A DNA stretch of 64,000 nt from a bacterium UBP2_UBA5202 (GTDB lineage: Bacteria > Edwardsbacteria > AC1 > EtOH8): the NCBI GenBank assembly GCA_002412795.1, contig DHVS01000005.1:1-64000 (forward strand), in the 5' to 3' direction. Both the position numbers and the translations under genes were made by a program. Positions 16,699-24,132 of this stretch are shown here, piece by piece. Positions within the stretch are counted from its first letter, which is position 1, and each line of letters opens with the position of its first letter. The notes beneath the pieces are model-generated. The model ran no database searches. It was not told the origin of the DNA and saw nothing but the letters and a program-made list of their open reading frames with translations.

Positions 16699-18381
16699 AT
16701 GAGCAATACAGAAAACACCAAGACCTCCATCGAGGGTGCGGCCGCCACCAACTTCATCCGCGAGGCCGTGGCCGAGGACCTTAAAACCGGCCGCTTCCCC
16801 GGCGTCCACACCCGTTTCCCACCGGAACCCAACGCCTACCTCCACATCGGCCACGCCAAGGCCATCTGGATAGACTACGGCATCGCCCGGGAATTCGGCG
16901 GCCTGTTCAACCTGCGCTTCGACGACACCAACCCGGCCAAGGAAGAACAGGAGTTCGTGGATGCCATCATCGAGGACGTCAAATGGATCGGGGCCGAGTT
17001 CGGCGACCGGCTGTTCTTCGGCTCGGATTACTTTGAGCAGATGTACCAGTGGGCGGTGGAGCTGATCAAGAAGAACAAGGCCTACGTCTGCGACCTGAGC
17101 GCCGAAGAAGTAAGCAAGACCAGGGGAAACCTTTCCGAGCCGGGCCAGAACAGCCCCAACCGCGACCGCACGGTTGAGGAGAATCTGGACCTGTTCAGCC
17201 GCATGAAGGCCGGAGAATTCCCCGACGGGGCCAAGACCCTGCGGGCCAGGATAGACATGGCCCACCCCAATTTGAACATGCGCGACCCGGTGATGTACCG
17301 CATCCTGCACCAGGAGCACCACCGCCAGGGCGCCAAATGGAAGATCTACCCCATGTACGACTGGGCCCACGGCTTGGAGGATTCCATTGAGGGCATCACC
17401 CATTCCCTCTGTTCGCTGGAGTACGAGGACCACCGGCCGCTGTACGACTGGTTTTTGGACCAGCTGGGGATATATCATCCCCGGCAGATAGAATTCGCCC
17501 GGCTGAACATGAACTACACCGTGATGAGCAAGCGCAAGTTCATCGAGCTGGTCAGGGACGGCGTGGTGGAGGGCTTTGACGACCCTCGTCTGCCCACTTT
17601 GGCTGGTTTAAGGCGCCGGGGCTACACTTCTGCTTCGATCAAGAATTTCTGCGACCGCATCGGCGTGGCCAAACGCGACAGCCTGGTGGACATAGCCCTG
17701 CTGGAGCACTACATCCGCGAGGAACTTAACAAGACCGCCCCCCGGGTGATGGCAGTGCTACGGCCGTTGAAGGTTGTCATCGGGAACTATCCGGCGGGCC
17801 AAAGCGAGATGATCGACTGCGACAATAACCCGGAAGACGCCTCGGCCGGCAAGCGCCAGGTTCCCTTCGGCCGCGAGCTGTACATCGAGCAGGAGGATTT
17901 CATGGAAACTCCGTCCAAGGGCTTTTTCCGGCTTTCCCCCGGCAAGGAGGTCAGATTGAAACACGCCTATTACATAAAATGTTTAGAGGCGGTAAAGGAC
18001 GATAAAGGTTCTATTATAGAGCTACGATGCGAGTATGACCCGGCCACCAAGGGCGGCGACTCCCCCGACGGCCGCAAGGTTAAAAGCACCCTGCACTGGG
18101 TCAGCGCGGCTGACGCTGTTTCCGGAGAGGTGCGCCTGTACGAGCAGCTTTTCACCGATCCCACTCCCTCCACCGAAAGCCCGGTCAATCCGAATTCTTT
18201 GACCGCACTCAAGGATTGCAAACTGGAGCCGGGATTACGGAACGCCAAACCGGGTGAAAAATTCCAGTTCCTGCGCCAGGGTTATTTCTGCGTGGATTCA
18301 AAGAATTCCACCAAAGACAAACCGGTCTTCAACCGCACGGTGGGCTTGAAAGATAGCTGGTCCAAGGAACACAAGAAGTAA
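16699..18381 (+). CDS. glnS: Glutaminyl-tRNA synthetase
   Basis: 560 residues from the ATG at 16699. The open frame begins at 16645, but that part only translates the repeat. It charges tRNA-Gln directly. The HIGH motif is in FPPEPNAYLHIGHAKAI, the KMSKS loop is VMSKRKFIELV, and the class I core is followed by the two beta-barrel anticodon domains (VVIGNYPAGQSEMIDC onward). Bacterial GlnRS is generally thought to derive from eukaryotes by ancient transfer; that is established knowledge, not read here. It lies 90 bp after gltX, on the same strand. A 30-bp palindrome follows the stop codon. Confidence 0.97.
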   Translation: MSNTENTKTSIEGAAATNFIREAVAEDLKTGRFPGVHTRFPPEPNAYLHIGHAKAIWIDYGIAREFGGLFNLRFDDTNPAKEEQEFVDAIIEDVKWIGAEFGDRLFFGSDYFEQMYQWAVELIKKNKAYVCDLSAEEVSKTRGNLSEPGQNSPNRDRTVEENLDLFSRMKAGEFPDGAKTLRARIDMAHPNLNMRDPVMYRILHQEHHRQGAKWKIYPMYDWAHGLEDSIEGITHSLCSLEYEDHRPLYDWFLDQLGIYHPRQIEFARLNMNYTVMSKRKFIELVRDGVVEGFDDPRLPTLAGLRRRGYTSASIKNFCDRIGVAKRDSLVDIALLEHYIREELNKTAPRVMAVLRPLKVVIGNYPAGQSEMIDCDNNPEDASAGKRQVPFGRELYIEQEDFMETPSKGFFRLSPGKEVRLKHAYYIKCLEAVKDDKGSIIELRCEYDPATKGGDSPDGRKVKSTLHWVSAADAVSGEVRLYEQLFTDPTPSTESPVNPNSLTALKDCKLEPGLRNAKPGEKFQFLRQGYFCVDSKNSTKDKPVFNRTVGLKDSWSKEHKK

Positions 18382-18390
18382 ACAGGGTAA

Positions 18391-18420
18391 TATTGCCACG
18401 ACCTTAAGGTCGTGGCAATA
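18391..18420. repeat. Perfect 30-bp palindrome after glnS
   Basis: The half site TATTGCCACGACCTT is followed by its exact complement with no loop. It is followed by AAAAAGATAG rather than T residues, so it is not a textbook plus-strand terminator. It could still stop transcription as a hairpin, or bind a dimeric protein. Confidence 0.7.
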
Positions 18421-18437
18421 AAAAGATAGCAACCCGC

Positions 18438-18466
18438 TTGCAAATCATTCGCATTTGTATTAGAAT
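18438..18466 (+). promoter_or_regulatory. Predicted promoter of the first ferritin-like gene
   Basis: TTGCAA (18438-18443), 17-nt spacer, TAGAAT (18461-18466), about 40 nt upstream of the ATG at 18509. Confidence 0.5.
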
Positions 18467-18508
18467 GGCTCATTCAGCCGACCGTTCCAAAACAGCAAAG
18501 GACATTAC

Positions 18509-19063
18509 ATGAAAAAGCAAACTAAGCCTTCCAAGTCTATCAAAACCACCATTGTCGGCCGTGACGCCCTGCAAAAGGCCATCCAGTCGGAAAAGAGCGC
18601 CCTGGAGACTTACCTCAAATTCGCCCGCCAGACCAAGAACGTCTCCGGCAAGGACATGTTCTTAAGGCTCTGCCAGGATGAACTGGGGCACCTTAACATT
18701 CTGGAAAAAGAGCTGGACACCCTGATGACCGGGCAGAAATGGGTCAAGGCCAAATTCCAGCATTCCGACATCGAGGAGATCCTGCCCCATCTGTCTTCGC
18801 CCAAGGATCTGAAGTCTTCCGGGCAGGGAACTTCCGATGATCTTGCGGCGCTTAACCTGGCCCTGGAGATGGAGAAAAAAGCCTCCACCTTCTACAAGCG
18901 GGAAGGACAGAAAGCCGGGGACAAGAACGCCCAGGCCATGTACGCCCGGCTGACCGAAATGGAAGAGGCCCATTACAACCTGATCCAGGCCGAGCTGGAC
19001 CACATCAAGGACGTGGGCTTTTGGTTCGGGATACAGGAATTCACCCTGGAGGCCAACGAATAA
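18509..19063 (+). CDS. Ferritin-like / rubrerythrin-type diiron protein A
   Basis: 184 residues forming a four-helix bundle of the rubrerythrin class without a rubredoxin tail. Likely diiron ligands are Glu28 or Glu33 on helix 1, Glu58xxHis61 (DELGH), Glu120 on helix 3 and Glu152xxHis155 (MEEAH). The N-terminal 12 residues are basic. A good AAAGGA Shine-Dalgarno precedes the ATG. In anaerobes such proteins usually reduce peroxide or store or oxidise iron; which applies here cannot be told. A second paralogue follows 208 bp downstream, and thiol-reductase genes converge on the pair. Confidence 0.8.
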   Translation: MKKQTKPSKSIKTTIVGRDALQKAIQSEKSALETYLKFARQTKNVSGKDMFLRLCQDELGHLNILEKELDTLMTGQKWVKAKFQHSDIEEILPHLSSPKDLKSSGQGTSDDLAALNLALEMEKKASTFYKREGQKAGDKNAQAMYARLTEMEEAHYNLIQAELDHIKDVGFWFGIQEFTLEANE

Positions 19064-19271
19064 CAACGTAACCTTTCAGCCACAAAAACATGCGCTGAGC
19101 TGTGCCGAAGTAGCACATATAACGTTATAACGTTACTGCGGAATAACGTTAAACGTGTTTGTATTTGTGACCTTTGTGCTTTATGTGGCCATTATAATAG
19201 CCCGGCTTGTTCTGAATAAGTGACCGGATAATTACCAACAAACAGAAATCAAGATATAAGGAGAAATTGTC

Positions 19272-19775
19272 ATGGATGATTTTTCCCGTTCGCTGGTGGA
19301 GGCCATGCAGTTCGAGAATGACGGCTATCATCACTACACCGCTGCGGCCCAGCGCACCGAGGACCCCAAGGCCAAACAGATGTTCGGCCAGCTGGCAGAG
19401 GACGAGCTTTCGCATCACAAGACACTGGAGCTGATGTTCGCCGATCACCAGAAACAGGGAAACATAAAGCTGAAGCCGCCCCGGATCAAGTCCAAGTTGG
19501 ACCCGGCCCAGGAAAGCCCGATCTTCAGCCCCGAGTTCAGGGAACGGGTGGGCGACAAGCACTACGAGATGTCGGCCCTGTCCATCGGGATACTGCTGGA
19601 ACAGAATTCAATCGAAAGGTACAAGAACTACCGCCGCCAGGCCAAGGAGCTCAAGACCAAGCGTCTCTTCAACGCCTTTATCCGCTGGGAGGAAATGCAT
19701 TTGGAGGCATTGATAAAGCAGCAGCAGTTCCTGCAGCAGTCTTACTGGGAAGCCAACCGCTTCGCGCCGTTTTAG
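19272..19775 (+). CDS. Ferritin-like / rubrerythrin-type diiron protein B
   Basis: 167 residues, paralogous to the protein encoded at 18509-19063. Putative ligands are Glu15 in FENDGYHHY, Glu45xxHis48 (DELSH), Glu110 or Glu115 and Glu140xxHis143 (WEEMH). The charged insert between helices 2 and 3 (KPPRIKSKLDPAQ) is like that of its neighbour. The AAGGAGA Shine-Dalgarno at 19257-19263 fixes the start. The 208-bp gap before it has three ATAACGTTA-like repeats at 19116-19158 and could carry its own regulation. A strong terminator follows. Function as for protein A: iron or peroxide handling, by family. Confidence 0.8.
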   Translation: MDDFSRSLVEAMQFENDGYHHYTAAAQRTEDPKAKQMFGQLAEDELSHHKTLELMFADHQKQGNIKLKPPRIKSKLDPAQESPIFSPEFRERVGDKHYEMSALSIGILLEQNSIERYKNYRRQAKELKTKRLFNAFIRWEEMHLEALIKQQQFLQQSYWEANRFAPF

Positions 19776-19800
19776 ACCCATCCCCCGCCCTGCCTCAAGA

Positions 19801-19838
19801 GAAACCCCCGGACTTTGGAAACAAAGTCCGGGGGTTTT
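19801..19838 (+). terminator. Intrinsic terminator of the ferritin-like genes
   Basis: A 16-bp stem (19801-19816 with 19823-19838), centred on CCCCCGGACTTT, with a short loop and a T4 tract. It separates this group from the convergent redox genes. Confidence 0.9.
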
Positions 19839-19858
19839 CTGTTCTCAGATTTTCACAG

Positions 19859-19913
19859 ACTCAACTCCTTTATCCCCTTCTCTTGTCAAGAGAAGGGATA
19901 GGGGATGAGTTCA
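19859..19913. repeat. Dispersed long inverted repeat, copy 2
   Basis: Arms 19859-19884 and 19888-19912 around a 3-nt loop, with the same CCCCTTCTCTT core and AACTCATCCCC end as the copy at 5030-5110. It sits between convergent genes. Confidence 0.7.
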
Positions 19914-19944
19914 CTGTTTTTATTTTATCAACCAAATAGGAAGC

Positions 19945-20442
19945 TCACAACTTAAATTCCTCAAACCTCTCCTGCTTGGCCCGGCAGATGGGACAAATGG
20001 GCGGGGCCTCGCTTTTGGCGCAAAGATACCCGCAGACAGTGCATCTCCAGACCTTTATGCCTTTTCCGTCACCGGTCATAGCATTTTGAATTTCTTCCGC
20101 CTTTCCAACCTTTTGAACTTTGGTAATAAACCTTCTCTCCGGTATCGGCTCTGGCGGCGAGCCCCGGTCCAGATAATCCTGGTTGACATACAGTGCGCAG
20201 TAACAGCGGCCGTGTTCTTTCAGGTCGGCGTCCCGGTACTGGCAGGGGCACACTATGTCCAGATCGGCGTTGCGGTCGCCCGAAGCCTTGCGGCAGGGAC
20301 AATTCCAGTAGCCCAGGCTCTCTTCGTTGACGGCGATGCCCTCGATGATCCCTTCCCGGATCTCCCGGTCCGGGTTCAGGGTGTATCCTTCTTTTTGGGC
20401 CAGCGCCCTGATCTCGGCCTCGATCTCCCCTGCCGGCCTCAT
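19945..20442 (-). CDS. Ferredoxin:disulfide reductase catalytic subunit fused to a rubredoxin-like domain
   Basis: 165 residues in two parts. Residues 1-95 match the catalytic beta subunit of ferredoxin:thioredoxin reductase: the six cysteines are in order as CPC (48, 50), CPC (65, 67) and CYC (80, 82), which bind the [4Fe-4S] cluster and form the active disulfide. Residues 131-155 form a rubredoxin-type knuckle (CTVCGY at 134-139 and CPIC at 150-153). Similar FTR-rubredoxin fusions occur in anaerobes such as methanogens and reduce thioredoxin- or glutaredoxin-like partners with ferredoxin. The start overlaps the glutaredoxin gene by 4 bp, so that protein is the likely partner. Confidence 0.9.
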   Translation of the reverse strand: MRPAGEIEAEIRALAQKEGYTLNPDREIREGIIEGIAVNEESLGYWNCPCRKASGDRNADLDIVCPCQYRDADLKEHGRCYCALYVNQDYLDRGSPPEPIPERRFITKVQKVGKAEEIQNAMTGDGKGIKVWRCTVCGYLCAKSEAPPICPICRAKQERFEEFKL

Positions 20443-20723
20443 GCCAATTCCTTCTTGATCTCAGGCTCCTTCAGACCAACGATCACTTTCCCGTTGTCTA
20501 TCACCATAGTGGGAAAAGTACAGCCGGGATTGTGTTTTCTGACCTGATCCATGATCTCCTGCTCTTCCTTGCCGCTCAGATGGTCCACAAACACATAGTT
20601 AAAGGTCACGTCCAGGTCTTCCAGCAGCTTCTTGGTCTTTTTGCACCAGATGCAGGTAGACAGGGCATAGAGCATGACCTGATGCTTCTGGTGCTTGCCC
20701 TTGACTTCGGATATCTTGGCCAT
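20439..20723 (-). CDS. Glutaredoxin-like protein
   Basis: 94 residues with a thioredoxin fold. The active site is Cys24-Ile-Trp-Cys27 (STCIWCKK), the cis-proline is in CTFPTMV, and the C-terminal helix GLKEPEIKKEL is short. It probably takes electrons from the ferredoxin:disulfide reductase gene it overlaps and passes them to ribonucleotide reductase or peroxidases; that step is inferred. The basic N-terminal extension (KGKHQKHQ) is unusual. A strong GGAGGG Shine-Dalgarno precedes the ATG, and a good promoter lies at 20767-20794. Confidence 0.88.
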   Translation of the reverse strand: MAKISEVKGKHQKHQVMLYALSTCIWCKKTKKLLEDLDVTFNYVFVDHLSGKEEQEIMDQVRKHNPGCTFPTMVIDNGKVIVGLKEPEIKKELA

Positions 20724-20766
20724 CGGACCCTCCCTTTTGGTGCGTTCTTTTTTGCGTCTTTCTTCG

Positions 20767-20794
20767 ATTATACCAGCTATTGGCCCGAAGTCAA
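20767..20794 (-). promoter_or_regulatory. Predicted promoter of the glutaredoxin-reductase pair
   Basis: Minus strand: TTGACT (20794-20789), 16-nt spacer, perfect TATAAT (20772-20767). It overlaps the last codons of the upstream DOMON-like gene. Confidence 0.6.
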
Positions 20795-21349
20795 TACCAG
20801 CAGGCCTGATGATTTTTTACTGTGCTTGGAGAGCTGGGACTTGTCCTGGTGATAGGCCAGGATGTACGGCAGCTCCCCGGCGCTGTTGAGTGTCTTTCCG
20901 TTGGAAAGGGACAGCGGCAGGCAGAACTCCATTGTGGTATGCCCGTCAATGATCCCGGCCCTAGCCGCGATAAGTTTTGGCTTTTCGGCCCGGGCATGCC
21001 TGAAAAAGGCTTTGCCCAGGTGTTCTTCGGCCGCCCATTCCCCGCCGGAAGTTTTATGGGCGATTATCATCACCGCTCCGTTCATCCCGCCGGAGCCAAA
21101 GCCGATCGACAACCAGCCCTGTCCCGGGCTTTGCAGAGCGCAGTACAGGCTGGCGCTGTCGGCCTGCCAGTATACGGTGATGCCGGTCTTGGCATCAGTG
21201 AAGTAGGCCTGATATTCTCCCTTGGCGATCACTCCGTCAATCTTCGCCTCTGATCGGGCTACCACCGGGATCTTCTGGACCTCTTTCTGGCCGGCAAACA
21301 ACAACCCCGGCGCCAGCAGCAACAGCAATAATGCGTTGATGATTTTCAT
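20777..21349 (-). CDS. DOMON-like exported protein A
   Basis: 190 residues. A signal peptide (MKIINALLLLLLAPGLLFAG) is followed by a DOMON/CBM9-like beta-sandwich with the typical pattern KIDGVIAKGEY, TVYWQADSASLYCALQSPGQGWLSIGFG and MIIAHKTSGG. DOMON domains bind heme or sugars, often in electron-transfer proteins. No clear axial Met/His pair can be assigned, so heme binding is open. It is a paralogue of the next gene (about 40 percent similar by eye). A strong AAGGAG Shine-Dalgarno fixes the start. Role unknown; an extracytoplasmic redox carrier is possible given the adjacent thiol and iron genes. Confidence 0.72.
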   Translation of the reverse strand: MKIINALLLLLLAPGLLFAGQKEVQKIPVVARSEAKIDGVIAKGEYQAYFTDAKTGITVYWQADSASLYCALQSPGQGWLSIGFGSGGMNGAVMIIAHKTSGGEWAAEEHLGKAFFRHARAEKPKLIAARAGIIDGHTTMEFCLPLSLSNGKTLNSAGELPYILAYHQDKSQLSKHSKKSSGLLVLTSGQ

Positions 21350-21384
21350 GGCGATCTCCTTACATATGGTGATAAGTCAAATAT

Positions 21385-21414
21385 ATTATGCACTATTCGG
21401 GCGCTGATTGACAA
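21385..21414 (-). promoter_or_regulatory. Predicted promoter of DOMON-like gene A
   Basis: Minus strand: TTGTCA (21414-21409), 18-nt spacer, CATAAT (21390-21385), about 35 nt before the ATG. This means the two paralogues can be transcribed separately. Confidence 0.45.
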
Positions 21415-21538
21415 CGCTCATTCCAACGGGAAACTAGCCTGCCGATCTTAAGGAAGCAGCAATCCGTGAAAATCCGTGTCCCGTTAAATAACTTCGGGCT
21501 TCCCGGCATATGCTTGAAATCCCGTATAGATCATTTTA

Positions 21539-22150
21539 TTATTTCGTGGTATCGGCCGGGGCCGGTTCCCCCTGCCCTTCCTGCTCCGCCCTGCCCAGGA
21601 TCAGCATCCCAGCTGACTTGCGGCTGGGCCGGCCCTTGAACGATCTCTTGCTTTTGTGATAGGCCAGCACATAAGGCATCGGCTGTCCCGGAGCTATGGC
21701 TTGGCCGTTGGAAAGAACCAGGGGCATGGAGAATTCCACAATCATCCCGGAATTGGTCTTGGCGGTTTTAAAGTCAACTAATTTCGGCTTTTCTATGGCC
21801 TTGTGGGTGGAGACCCAGCTGCCCATGTGTTCGTCCACCCGGCGTCCCGAAGGGTCATGGTAGGCGATGATCATGGAACTGCCCCGGATCTTCTGTTCGC
21901 CAAAGGAGATGGCCGCCCAGCCCTTATGCGGGCTTTCCAATGCCACGTAGAGCAGCTTGCCGTCCGAGACCCAGTTTACCCCTATTCCGGTGTAGGAATC
22001 AGTAAAGTGGGTGGGATACTCGCCCTCGGCCACCTTGCCGTCAATTATCACGTCAACGGTTTTCAGATTGACGATGCCGTGGGGCTTGTCCCCGGCAGCA
22101 ACGGCAAAACCTGCTGCCATAAACAGAAGCAAAGTGATTCTGATGTTCAT
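21539..22150 (-). CDS. DOMON-like exported protein B
   Basis: 203 residues from the ATG at 22150, chosen because GAGGAAAT precedes it and a signal peptide follows (MNIRITLLLFMAAGFAVAAG). The frame continues upstream to 22210, but that overlaps the next gene. The domain matches DOMON-like protein A strand for strand (EYPTHFTDSYTGIGVNWV, SPHKGWAAISFG, SSMIIAYHD, MPYVLAYHKSKRSF). The C-terminal tail is acidic and Pro-rich (EQEGQGEPAPADTTK). The pair probably arose by tandem duplication and may act as partners. Function is not established. Confidence 0.72.
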   Translation of the reverse strand: MNIRITLLLFMAAGFAVAAGDKPHGIVNLKTVDVIIDGKVAEGEYPTHFTDSYTGIGVNWVSDGKLLYVALESPHKGWAAISFGEQKIRGSSMIIAYHDPSGRRVDEHMGSWVSTHKAIEKPKLVDFKTAKTNSGMIVEFSMPLVLSNGQAIAPGQPMPYVLAYHKSKRSFKGRPSRKSAGMLILGRAEQEGQGEPAPADTTK

Positions 22151-22178
22151 AGATTTCCTCCTATATTTTATTGCTATA

Positions 22179-23081
22179 TTAATAAGCTGCCCAACTTGCT
22201 CCATAACCACATCCAGTCACTGCAGCAATAGAAAAGGGCATACCACTTTTAAATACAGGCACAATAACATATCTGGATTCCCATGAAGTAATACGTGATA
22301 TTGGTGTCCAGGCTTGATAGAGTATATATTTTGAATCCGGTGACCAGCATAAATATACAGTGTTATGATCATGCGGTAAATACAACGAACCCCACGATGC
22401 CACTGTTCTTCTTTTCTTTGTTTTAATGTCTTCAACATAAATTGTATGATCATCGATATAATCCGTGAAAGCTATATATTTACCATCAGGTGATATAACC
22501 GGGCCAAAACCGCTTCCATATCTTTCAATTATTTTACCTTCTAAAGATAATCGCACAATCTCACCATCCGCTGTCGAAATCATTAGACTTTTGCCTTCAG
22601 CCGCCCAGCATGGCGTTACAGTTAAGGTATAAGTATCCCAAACACCAACTATTTTTGTTGCAATGTTATAAATGGCACATTTTGACTTTTGGGAGAAGGC
22701 AATATTTTTGTTGTCAGGCGAAATAGATGGACATTCAAGGGGAATTGTATCTCTTATCAAAATATCTGTCTGATTTGTTTTGGTATTAGTAATACTTAAA
22801 CAATATTGTAAAGTATACTCTCCCTTTCTACTAATATTTTCAGAACTAACATAACAGACCAAAGTACACCCAGGAGCTGCTGAAATGCCATAAAAGCAAC
22901 CTGATGCATTTCTTGTAAATACTAAAACCGTATCTCTATTATATAAACCATTTTTATTAAATGCATACCTGCATATATTATCCTGATCGTTTATATATAC
23001 ACATCCTTTATACTTGTCTTTATCATAATTTGAACAAGCAGCTAAAGAAAGTAAGAATAATATAATAATTGATCTCTTCAT
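22179..23081 (-). CDS. Beta-propeller lipoprotein, TolB/WD40-like
   Basis: 300 residues with a lipobox (SLAAC, Cys16), so it is anchored to a membrane. The body has PD40/TolB-type repeats: SPDGKYIAFTDYIDDHTIYVEDI, then SPDSKYILYQAWTP, and TADGEIVRLSLEGKI. Three or four blades are clear, so it may be a full propeller with degenerate blades. The gene is strikingly AT-rich compared with its neighbours, which suggests acquisition from a low-GC source. It lies 6 bp after xerD. I do not recognise a named family; a protein-binding or surface role is likely for this fold. Confidence 0.75.
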   Translation of the reverse strand: MKRSIIILFLLSLAACSNYDKDKYKGCVYINDQDNICRYAFNKNGLYNRDTVLVFTRNASGCFYGISAAPGCTLVCYVSSENISRKGEYTLQYCLSITNTKTNQTDILIRDTIPLECPSISPDNKNIAFSQKSKCAIYNIATKIVGVWDTYTLTVTPCWAAEGKSLMISTADGEIVRLSLEGKIIERYGSGFGPVISPDGKYIAFTDYIDDHTIYVEDIKTKKRRTVASWGSLYLPHDHNTVYLCWSPDSKYILYQAWTPISRITSWESRYVIVPVFKSGMPFSIAAVTGCGYGASWAAY

Positions 23082-23086
23082 GTTTT

Positions 23087-23974
23087 TTATCCTCTTGGAT
23101 GAAACTGCCGGTGCACTTCCTTCAAATACTCCCGGTCAACATGGGTGTATATCTGGGTGGTGGAGATGTCGGCGTGGCCCAGCATCTCCTGCACCGAGCG
23201 CAGATCGGCCCCGCCCTCCAGCATATGCGTGGCAAAGGAATGGCGCAGAATGTGGGGATGCACCCGCTTCTTGATCCCGGCCTTCTGGGCATAGGCTTTC
23301 AGCAGTTTCCAAAAACCCATCCGGGACATGGGGCGGCCCCGGTTGTTCAGGAACAGCACTTCGGTGCTGAACTTCTTAAGCAGCGCCGGACGCGAGCCCT
23401 GGCGGTATCTATCAGTCCAGTTGCGGGCCGACCGGCCCACCGGAACGATCCTTTCTTTGGAGCCCTTGCCGATACAGCGGATGAAATCCTGGTCGAAAAA
23501 AAGGTCGGAAGTCTTGAGTGTCAAAAGCTCCGTGACCCTCAGGCCGCAGGCGTACAAAAGCTCCAGCATGGCCTTATCACGCAGGCCCAGCAGGGACGCA
23601 GGATCCGGCTGGGCCAGCAGTTTTTCCACTTCGCTGAGGTCCAAAACTTCGGGAAGTTTTTTGTCCAGCCGCGGGGTCTCTATATTCTCGGTGGGATCGG
23701 TTCTGGAGATCCCCTCCGAGGCCAGGAACCGGTGAAACCCTCGCAGGGCGGATATGTTCCGGGAAAGAGAAACCGGGGAAAGCCCGTAGCCCATCAGCGT
23801 TGACAGGAATTCGGATACCATTTTCCTCTCCACCGCCCGGAGGTCGTCAATATGCTTGGTTTCCAAAAAAGCCAGGTAGCGCTTGAGGTCGCTGGCATAA
23901 GAGCCAAGGCTGTTCCCCGACAGCCCCCGCTCCACCGCCAGGTGGGTCAGATATTGCTGCAGCGCTTCGTCCAT
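23087..23974 (-). CDS. xerD: Tyrosine recombinase XerD-type
   Basis: 295 residues, the normal XerC/XerD length. The catalytic set is complete: Arg146 in CGLRVTEL, Lys170 in IGKGSKER, His241 and Arg244 in HPHILRHSFATHML, His267 in LGHADISTTQIYTHV and Tyr276. The SAM-like N-terminal domain (LTHLAVERGLSGNSL) is typical of Xer proteins that resolve chromosome dimers at dif, with no phage or transposon genes nearby. The distinction between XerC and XerD is by the RTDPTENIETPR segment and is tentative. The dif site is not in the window that I could find. Confidence 0.9.
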   Translation of the reverse strand: MDEALQQYLTHLAVERGLSGNSLGSYASDLKRYLAFLETKHIDDLRAVERKMVSEFLSTLMGYGLSPVSLSRNISALRGFHRFLASEGISRTDPTENIETPRLDKKLPEVLDLSEVEKLLAQPDPASLLGLRDKAMLELLYACGLRVTELLTLKTSDLFFDQDFIRCIGKGSKERIVPVGRSARNWTDRYRQGSRPALLKKFSTEVLFLNNRGRPMSRMGFWKLLKAYAQKAGIKKRVHPHILRHSFATHMLEGGADLRSVQEMLGHADISTTQIYTHVDREYLKEVHRQFHPRG

Positions 23975-24132
23975 ATGTTCCTAAACCTGATTACCGGAAT
24001 AAATAATGAACCCAGCCTGTCCGCCGAAGTGGAAACGTAGGCAGAGAAGGCAGGAATAATTCATGGATTCCTGTTTTCCTTATAAAATATTGTCCTGCTT
24101 AGTTTGGAATGGGTCCCGTACATCTGTAAATC

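Noticed and set aside
19116..19158. Three copies of ATAACGTTA-like sequence before the second ferritin-like gene
   Set aside because: They are palindromic and may bind a regulator, but too few and too short to call a repeat family or operator with confidence.
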